Shown in pieces: positions 32,854 through 37,288 of a DNA stretch of 37,288 bases (position 1 is the stretch's first letter; each line of letters starts with the position of its first letter). A program made the translations under genes and the position numbers. The notes below the pieces were generated by a model, which was not told where the DNA came from, searched no databases, and saw nothing but the letters and a program-made list of their open reading frames with translations. The stretch is from Allochromatium humboldtianum. Its GTDB lineage: Bacteria > Pseudomonadota > Gammaproteobacteria > Chromatiales > Chromatiaceae. Location of the stretch: the NCBI RefSeq assembly GCF_013385175.1, contig NZ_JABZEO010000024.1, forward strand, positions 1 through 37,288, given 5' to 3'.

Positions 32854-33137
32854 GGCGTCGGCGCACGCATCAACCGCTCGAAGCCCTCGCCGGCGGGCGG
32901 CTGGTCGAGCACGTGCAGAAACCGGGCATAGGTCTCGGCATCGACACGCACCAGGGCCTGATCGAGCAGGGCGTCCTCGGCGGCACGGCGCGCGGCGTCG
33001 ATCATGAACTCCGAGCGCGACTTGCCCTGACTGCGGGCGGCCTGATCGATGAGTGCACGGATGTCCTCGCGCACGCGCAGATTGACCGGTCGGGTCGTGG
33101 GAACAGCCTCCGTGACTGAGCTTGGGATGGCGGACAT
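32841..33137 (-). CDS. DUF1778 (TacA-like) antitoxin
   Basis: A 98-residue protein with an N-terminal ribbon-helix-helix region (TTRPVNLRVREDIRALIDQAARSQGKSRSEFMIDAARRAAEDALLDQ, split, about 14-60) and the toxin-wrapping C-terminus of DUF1778 proteins (VDAETYARFLHVLDQPPAGEGFERLMRAPTPW). The ATG at 33137 has GAGGTG upstream. Its GNAT toxin partner is truncated by a mobile element directly downstream, leaving this as an orphan antitoxin and DNA-binding protein. A perfect palindrome 30 nt upstream is a likely self-regulation site. Confidence 0.88.
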   Translation of the reverse strand: MSAIPSSVTEAVPTTRPVNLRVREDIRALIDQAARSQGKSRSEFMIDAARRAAEDALLDQALVRVDAETYARFLHVLDQPPAGEGFERLMRAPTPWAR

Positions 33138-33166
33138 GGAACACCTCATAGAGGGAGGGATCAGAT

Positions 33167-33181
33167 ATATACAGTGTATAT
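33167..33181. promoter_or_regulatory. Perfect palindromic operator upstream of antitoxin
   Basis: ATATACA-G-TGTATAT, 7+1+7 bp with perfect symmetry, lies 30 nt before the antitoxin ATG. It is AT-rich within GC-rich surroundings, as expected for a ribbon-helix-helix operator overlapping the promoter. Confidence 0.6.
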
Positions 33182-33241
33182 CCCAAGTTCGATCCAAGCT
33201 GGCCGCCGTGGTCTGTGCGCGCGGCGGGCGCTATTTTGACC

Positions 33242-33262
33242 CCGGCTCAAAGCCGGTTTTTT
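33242..33262 (+). terminator. Rho-independent terminator
   Basis: CCGGCT (33242-33247), loop CAA, AGCCGG (33251-33256), then T6. No intact plus-strand gene lies just upstream, so it is either left over from a lost gene or guards the next ORF from readthrough. Confidence 0.75.
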
Positions 33263-33283
33263 CATATTCAAAAAAGGTGAACT

Positions 33284-33964
33284 ATGCAGGTTTTAACGCT
33301 GGTTACTTTTCCCAACGGCGAACAGCTTCGCTGCGAAACAGAGATGGACATTCAAACGGATTTTGTTATCAACGACCGCCCTATCTTCATCGAAGTCGAG
33401 CACGTCAAATTTTCTATTCAGGAAAATCCAAGCTATTCCGGTGAAGAACTTGATTCGAGCGAAATTCACATCAAGCTTTCTGTCGAAGATCAGATTTTTG
33501 AAGTTGATTTTTGTGTGCAGTGTTCAAATTTCGGTCAGTTTCATTTGATCGAACAGCATGAATCAGATGAAGCCGAAAAATACAGCACGCTGTATAGTGC
33601 GCTCACTGGGTGCGCTATCGATTTTGATCCGCATGATTGCGATACGCTGTTTGACCTGGAAATCCGAAAAATTCCAGGATGGCCATCCCTCAGAATCGCG
33701 CTCTGGGGGATCATCGTGAATTTGTGCAACACTTTTAAGCTCGAAATAGATGAAGCTACTGCTTCTTTTGAGGCGGAATATTTTGATGTCGCTATGGGGC
33801 AGGCAAAAGGCATTTTCGGGTCTTTCCAGGCTGCCCTGGATTGGCTGCAATCGCCCAATGCCGAATTGTGCGGCATCAACCCCATCGCTCTCCTGGACAC
33901 CGACGCCGGCCTTCAGGTCGTCCTCGACGCCCTGGAGCGCATAGAGCCGGCACAGAAGCTCTAA
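33284..33964 (+). CDS. Chimeric protein, unknown N-part and DUF2384-like C-end
   Basis: A 226-residue protein with AAGGTG 5 nt before the ATG. Residues 1-175 (FPNGEQLRCETEMDIQ, EIHIKLSVEDQIFEVDFCVQ, WPSLRIALWGIIVNLCNTF) match no family I know. Residues about 178-226 (FGSFQAALDWLQSPNAELCG, INPIALLDTDAGLQVVLDAL) match the end of DUF2384/MbcA-type antitoxins. The DNA changes from AT-rich to GC-rich near 33850, so the gene looks like a fusion of a foreign ORF to the 3' end of an antitoxin gene. No RES-type toxin follows. It could be functional or a fossil. Confidence 0.6.
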   Translation: MQVLTLVTFPNGEQLRCETEMDIQTDFVINDRPIFIEVEHVKFSIQENPSYSGEELDSSEIHIKLSVEDQIFEVDFCVQCSNFGQFHLIEQHESDEAEKYSTLYSALTGCAIDFDPHDCDTLFDLEIRKIPGWPSLRIALWGIIVNLCNTFKLEIDEATASFEAEYFDVAMGQAKGIFGSFQAALDWLQSPNAELCGINPIALLDTDAGLQVVLDALERIEPAQKL

Positions 33965-33977
33965 CCCGAGATCATCC

Positions 33978-34205
33978 ATGCCGCGTCCCACACCCAACAT
34001 CCACATCACGAGCGCCGACGAGGACGCGGCCCTCACCGACGAGGACTGTGCGCAGATCCCGCCACGCTTGCGGCGCGGTTCTTCGCTCTGTCCGTCCGAA
34101 CAGCCGGCGCCGACGACACGCGCCGGTTGGTTCGACGGCTACCGCGCGGAAGACGATCCGGATGCCTGGGCTGACCTGCCCATCGATGCCGATCCGTCCG
34201 AATAG
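33978..34205 (+). CDS. Small acidic ORF, antitoxin-like tail
   Basis: A 75-residue ORF starting 14 nt after the previous gene, with only a weak GAG upstream. The sequence is acidic and Pro-rich. The end (GWFDGYRAEDDPDAWADLPIDADPSE) resembles acidic tails of AbrB/MazE-type antitoxins, but the DNA-binding part is missing. It is probably a remnant or a small antitoxin-like protein, and coding status is uncertain. Confidence 0.4.
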   Translation: MPRPTPNIHITSADEDAALTDEDCAQIPPRLRRGSSLCPSEQPAPTTRAGWFDGYRAEDDPDAWADLPIDADPSE

Positions 34206-34214
34206 TCGGCTTTC

Positions 34215-34244
34215 TGTACACTGTTCCCCGAAAAGCCATATACT
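34215..34244 (+). promoter_or_regulatory. Candidate sigma-70 promoter for the WGR-recombinase genes
   Basis: TGTACA (34215-34220) and TATACT (34239-34244) are 18 nt apart, and the -10 has 5 of 6 consensus bases. It lies 36 nt before the TTG start of the WGR gene. Confidence 0.45.
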
Positions 34245-34279
34245 TTCCGAACATCTTTTGCGGAACAGCAGGAGCTATC

Positions 34280-34531
34280 TTGCGTCGCTGGATCCACGAC
34301 GAGAAGCAGCGCTACTACCAGGTCGCCCTGGTCCGTGACCTGCTCGGCGACTGGACGCTGCTCCAGTGCTGGGGAGGGATCGGCACGCACCTGGGAGGGC
34401 ACCGAATTGTCTGTGTCGCCTCTCAGGAAGCCGGACTCAAGCAGATTGCCGCGATCGGGAAGCGACGGCGGCAGCATGGGTATCGCGAGGCTGATCCTGC
34501 CGTTCCTCAGCAGAACTTCAGTGCCCGCTGA
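34280..34531 (+). CDS. WGR-domain protein
   Basis: An 83-residue protein. RYYQVALVRDLLGDWTLLQCWGGIG at residues about 11-35 is the WGR core (YYxVxLxxDLxGxWxLxxxWGxIG), followed by a segment ending KRRRQHGYRE, as usual for the domain. The domain binds nucleic acid in several contexts. Single-domain copies are common on mobile elements. The start is TTG with AGGAG 5 nt upstream. The recombinase gene follows 26 nt later with its own AGGAG, probably in one transcript. Confidence 0.8.
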   Translation: MRRWIHDEKQRYYQVALVRDLLGDWTLLQCWGGIGTHLGGHRIVCVASQEAGLKQIAAIGKRRRQHGYREADPAVPQQNFSAR

Positions 34532-34557
34532 AGCCTGGAAAAGATCCAGGAGCGCGC

Positions 34558-35133
34558 ATGGGTACCGGAAAACAGATCGGCTATATCTGCGTATCGAGCA
34601 CGGATCAGAGCACCGAGCGACAGCTTGACGGCGTGGTGCTGGACCGGATTTTCGAGGATCGCGTCAGCGGCTCGAAAGCCGACAACCGGCCGCAACTCCA
34701 AGCCTGTCTCGATTACATCCGCGACGGTGATACCTTGCATGTGCATTCGATTGACCGGCTGGCTCGCCATCTGTTTGACCTCGAGCGCCTGGTCGAGGCG
34801 CTGACGGCCAAGGGCATCGGGATCCGCTTCCACCGCGAGGGGCTGACCTTTTCGGTGGACGTCACCGATCCCTTTCAGGTGCTGATGCGCCAGGTCATCG
34901 GGGCCATGACGCGGTTCGAGCGCGACGTGATCCGTGCTCGCCAGCGTGAGGGCATCGCCGCCGCCAGGGCGGCCGGCAAGCGCTTCGGTCGACCCAAGGC
35001 ACTCACCGCCGGACAGATCGACGAGATCCGCGCACGCCGGGCGGCTGGCGAGCCGGCAAGCACCCTGGCCCGCGAGTATCGAATCGGGCGCACAACGCTC
35101 TATAGCGTCCTGGCTACCGAAGCCTGTCGTTGA
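34558..35133 (+). CDS. Serine recombinase (resolvase/invertase family)
   Basis: A 191-residue protein. The N-terminal catalytic domain contains GYICVSSTDQSTERQ with the nucleophile Ser at about 13, then IRDGDTLHVHSIDRLARHLFDL (the DRLAR motif, split), FQVLMRQVIGAMTRFERDVIRARQREGI (split), and a C-terminal helix-turn-helix (YRIGRTTLYSVL). The length is typical of Tn3-type resolvases. The usual Tyr-x-Arg-Val-Ser has Cys in place of Arg (YICVS). That Arg is an active-site residue in gamma-delta resolvase, so activity may be reduced. The ATG has AGGAG 6 nt upstream. It may have served cointegrate or dimer resolution for the element. Confidence 0.92.
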   Translation: MGTGKQIGYICVSSTDQSTERQLDGVVLDRIFEDRVSGSKADNRPQLQACLDYIRDGDTLHVHSIDRLARHLFDLERLVEALTAKGIGIRFHREGLTFSVDVTDPFQVLMRQVIGAMTRFERDVIRARQREGIAAARAAGKRFGRPKALTAGQIDEIRARRAAGEPASTLAREYRIGRTTLYSVLATEACR

Positions 35134-35147
35134 CCCCAGGAGGAAGC

Positions 35148-35363
35148 GTGACTGAGGCCCAGTCGATTCTGAACGACATCATGCACATCGACCGATCGCT
35201 GTACCTGGAAATGCGCCATCTGTCGAGTCGATATGGCCCCGAGGACTTTTCCAGCGACTTCGCCAACATCATCGGCAATTTCATGCTTTCCGCCGGTCAA
35301 CATCGTATGCCGGAAGAATGTCGGAAGATGGCTCTCGATATTTGGCACCTTTTGCGGCGTTGA
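35148..35363 (+). CDS. Small helical protein after the recombinase
   Basis: A 71-residue protein from the GTG at 35148 with a strong AGGAGG 6 nt upstream, which decides the start over a TTG overlapping the recombinase stop. The sequence (TEAQSILNDIMHIDRSLYLE, FANIIGNFMLSAGQHRMPEE) is predicted all-helical and soluble. No family is recognised. It is coupled to the recombinase by a 14-nt gap. Confidence 0.6.
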   Translation: MTEAQSILNDIMHIDRSLYLEMRHLSSRYGPEDFSSDFANIIGNFMLSAGQHRMPEECRKMALDIWHLLRR

Positions 35364-35483
35364 GCGGATGCCGAGGGACTGCGCCAACGCATCGTCGAGA
35401 TCGTCGTCTGCGCCGATCAGGCCATGTACCGGACCGAGCAGCAGGGGCGCAATCGGGTGTGTTGCCTGGATGCCGTGGCGTAG
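35364..35483 (+). pseudogene. 3' remnant of a GGDEF diguanylate cyclase gene
   Basis: An open frame of 39 codons with no start ends in TAG at 35481. Its translation includes VCADQAMYRTEQQGRNRVCC, the typical last helix and strand of GGDEF domains (ADxAMYxAKxxGRNRV). The rest of the domain is missing. It marks a recombination breakpoint directly after the small gene at 35148. Confidence 0.75.
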
Positions 35484-35687
35484 GGTCGTGGTGGCGCGGC
35501 TGGATCAGCGGTAGGTTTATAGGATATTGTTGTCAATATTGATGGCGAGAGTTGAGAGGATGGTGACGTAGAGCACGAGCTGACCAGCATTTCTCTAAAC
35601 GCCTCGCGGCTACCGTGCACAATTCGGTCTTGCAAGAAATGCAAGACCCAGCATAGCAATCATTTTGCGAGCAAAGAGATTCTTAAA
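35484..35687 (+). promoter_or_regulatory. Non-coding gap with two inverted repeats before an AT-rich operon
   Basis: This 204-bp gap holds GATATTG…CAATATT (35523-35529 with 35534-35540), overlapping the palindrome TCAATATTGA (35533-35542), and a perfect 9-bp hairpin GGTCTTGCA/TGCAAGACC with loop AGAAA (35626-35648), 39 nt before the next start. Base composition drops sharply to AT-rich here. A promoter is expected, but I cannot place hexamers with confidence. Confidence 0.45.
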
Positions 35688-36416
35688 TTGATTAGCGAAT
35701 TAACCAACCCACCGATCACCGAAGTCGTTTGTGGTTTCATATTAAATCCGACACCACTGACGACACTTGATTTCGGCGTTTATCGGGAAATGCGTGTGAG
35801 TGATTTTCAGAGAAGTGAACTTCATCCACCAGTAATGGATGGAGTGGGTTTTCAGCTTGGCCCAATGATTGATGCTAGAGTATGGCTTATCAGCCATAAC
35901 GAGGAATTGCTTGTTCAGCTCCAAGGCGATCGTGTTTATGTGAATTGGCGTCGGCGCGGAGAGCATTACCCACGCTTTCATGATCACGGAGAGCAAAATG
36001 GCATCAAGCGTCAAGCTATTGATGAATACAAAAAATTTGCCTCATTTGCTAAAAGCAGAGGTATTGAAAATTTAAGCATTGTTCGTCTTGAGTTGGCAAA
36101 AATCAACATCCTAAAAAAAGGCATTGATTACAAAAATACTTCCGAATTATGCGAATTGATTCGTTTTGCTGGAGATTTTGAAAGAGTGTGCATGTCTAGT
36201 CTCCAGCAATTTGAGTTGCGCTTTATTGAAGGCGATCAAATTAAATCGTCTCATGTCGCTATTTCCATGACCCAAAATCAAGTGCAACTGGAAATCAGGC
36301 ACACTTTCCCTTTTAGCGATGATCTTGATAGCGCTTTTTCGGCTGCTAACGAATTGGTTAATAAGCAATTTTTTAATTTGTTGGATGTTAACCGTCTAGA
36401 GGAGATTCGCTTATGA
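35688..36416 (+). CDS. TIGR04255-like protein
   Basis: A 242-residue protein. The start (ELTNPPITEVVCGFILNP) and a central strand (LLVQLQGDRVYVNWRRRGEHYPRF, split, about 73-96) match the pattern of TIGR04255, a sporadically distributed family of unknown function: N-P-P-I-x-E-x-V near the N-terminus, then V-Q-x-Q-x-D-R-x-x-x-N-W-R and Y-P. The C-terminal half is a second alpha/beta region (VQLEIRHTFPFSDDLDSAFS). The start is TTG with a weak AAAGAG site. No membrane segment is seen. It overlaps the next gene by 4 nt (ATGA). AT-rich composition unlike the transfer operon suggests separate acquisition. Such patchy families often sit in defence or toxin operons (inference). Confidence 0.75.
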   Translation: MISELTNPPITEVVCGFILNPTPLTTLDFGVYREMRVSDFQRSELHPPVMDGVGFQLGPMIDARVWLISHNEELLVQLQGDRVYVNWRRRGEHYPRFHDHGEQNGIKRQAIDEYKKFASFAKSRGIENLSIVRLELAKINILKKGIDYKNTSELCELIRFAGDFERVCMSSLQQFELRFIEGDQIKSSHVAISMTQNQVQLEIRHTFPFSDDLDSAFSAANELVNKQFFNLLDVNRLEEIRL

Positions 36417-37036
36417 ACTATTCTTTATATAGTCATGCCGAATTTTTTCCGATCCCTAATGCTGCAAATTGTGGCGAAAACAATTTGATTCCGCGACTTT
36501 TAATGATCGCTGGAATTACTGCTTGCATTGGCGGGGCGTTACCTGAGATTTATACGTCGCCAGCATTGAACAGGTCTCGCTCTGACGTTGTCGGGACAAA
36601 TTCTAATACAGGATTTTCTGTTGCATACGCAGAAAATTCACAGATCGAATTGGATGCGATTGCGAGAAATTTAAAACAGGAAATTTTAGCTTCAAAGCAA
36701 ATTCTTGGTCTGATACATGAAGAGCCTGATTCAGATCAAATTTCTTGTTATTTGGAGAGTATTTCACGTGCGTGCAATTTGTTTGAAGAGCAAAAAAGCT
36801 CGCAGCCAGTAGATGCGATGAAAAAGTTAGCGTTAATGCTTTTTCATGCCCGATCCAAGTTATTGGATGAATTTATAACCGCCAAACAATGGATCAAGTT
36901 TGCAAGAGCCATTGATCCTGAGGGCGAGTTGCACTTGCCTCGTAGATTTATCCTTCCTTCGATCAGCATTCCATCTATTGAAATAGATGAAGGGGCACTT
37001 TCAGCGTCAGCTTGGATGCAGTCAGCATTTTCCTAA
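36413..37036 (+). CDS. Unrecognised partner of the TIGR04255-like protein
   Basis: A 207-residue protein coupled to the upstream gene by an ATGA overlap. A hydrophobic stretch (LIPRLLMIAGITACIGGALP, about 26-45) could be a membrane segment. It is followed by a mostly helical region (QIELDAIARNLKQEILASKQ, YLESISRACNLFEEQ, MKKLALMLFHARSKLLDEFI) and a C-terminal beta-like segment with PSISIPSIEID. No family is recognised. The helical middle suggests binding or oligomerisation. Confidence 0.7.
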   Translation: MNYSLYSHAEFFPIPNAANCGENNLIPRLLMIAGITACIGGALPEIYTSPALNRSRSDVVGTNSNTGFSVAYAENSQIELDAIARNLKQEILASKQILGLIHEEPDSDQISCYLESISRACNLFEEQKSSQPVDAMKKLALMLFHARSKLLDEFITAKQWIKFARAIDPEGELHLPRRFILPSISIPSIEIDEGALSASAWMQSAFS

Positions 37037-37052
37037 GTAGGCAGAATCTCTC

Positions 37053-37288
37053 ATGGGATTGATTATCAAGGCGGAAGCAGACGCCCATTTGAAGCAAGGC
37101 GATATTCTAGTCGATGTTCAGGTTTATGCGTCCGAGCATGACGAAGCGGGCAGCCCTATTCCCGTTAAGAGCAAAGCATTGCTTGTTATTTCACGCAACT
37201 GCAATGCCTTCCGGAAGGATATGGTTACTGTTGCCGCGATTACAGACATCAAGCCCGAAATGTTTTCTAGAATCGCCGAAAAGAGTCT
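37053..37288 (+). CDS. Third operon gene, partial at window end
   Basis: Starts at ATG 37053, 16 nt after the previous stop. 78 residues are visible. The pattern GDILVDVQVYAS…KSKALLVISRNCNAFRKDMVTVAAI resembles small-barrel proteins with a strand such as IVLSQSCDLxxxKVxxVLLAPV, seen in uncharacterised and MazF-like proteins, but the match is loose. The gene continues beyond the window, so no function is assigned. Confidence 0.6.
   Translation, partial: MGLIIKAEADAHLKQGDILVDVQVYASEHDEAGSPIPVKSKALLVISRNCNAFRKDMVTVAAITDIKPEMFSRIAEKS

Noticed and set aside
33049-33444. A 131-codon plus-strand frame across the antitoxin promoter
   Set aside because: It crosses a terminator and an operator palindrome and is antisense to the antitoxin, with no coding signal.
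1-37288. tRNA, rRNA, oriT, relaxase or coupling-protein genes
   Set aside because: None was recognised on either strand. These transfer functions presumably lie outside the window.

Overview
The window carries most of a conjugative type IV secretion system of the F family (MPF-F), encoded on the minus strand between about 6.8 and 32.3 kb. It is flanked by accessory genes of mixed origin. The core is GC-rich and sits in long chains of overlapping genes. Together with the gene content and the TnpB-type hairpin elements, this suggests a gammaproteobacterial plasmid or integrative conjugative element. A purple sulfur bacterium or relative is possible, but that is a guess from style, not proof.

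Layout. 1-670 (+): the tail of an unknown gene, then a small PH-domain membrane protein. 770-6684 (-): a block of exported proteins at the distal end of the transfer operon, made of two small exported or membrane proteins, a 1091-residue secreted protein with duplicated Cys modules and fibronectin-type domains, and two Sel1-repeat proteins. 6779-32267 (-): the transfer operon. In transcription order it is an outer-membrane-type lipoprotein, traL, traE, traK, traB, traV, traA (pilin), traC (ATPase), trbI, a small membrane protein, a TrhF-type S26 peptidase, a trbC-traW fusion, traU, traN, a small membrane protein, a Sel1 protein, traF, traH, traG and a small orphan gene. This order, with the pilin between traV and traC, an S26 peptidase before W, and TrbC fused to TraW, matches the R27/SXT branch of F-type systems more than the F plasmid. 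A relaxase, coupling protein and oriT are not seen and presumably lie outside.

32.28-33.26 kb: the likely transfer-operon promoter, an internally deleted IS200/IS605-type element with a tnpB 3' remnant, and a DUF1778 (TacA-like) antitoxin whose GNAT toxin gene has been cut off by that element. 33.28-35.48 kb (+): a chimeric ORF with a DUF2384-like C-terminus, a small acidic ORF, a WGR-domain protein, a serine recombinase with an altered active-site motif, a small helical protein and a diguanylate cyclase remnant. 35.69-37.29 kb (+): an AT-rich three-gene operon (a TIGR04255-like protein and two unrecognised proteins, the last running off the window). This is the best candidate here for an undescribed system.

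Three features stand out. (1) TraG has a complete-looking lytic transglycosylase (SLT) domain embedded in it. (2) Six genes start 17-19 nt downstream of a hairpin, often one with a U-run, placing the hairpin at the edge of the ribosome footprint. Two of these leaders are made from the same TnpB-associated palindromic repeat. (3) An IS605-like element has truncated a toxin gene and left its antitoxin orphaned.
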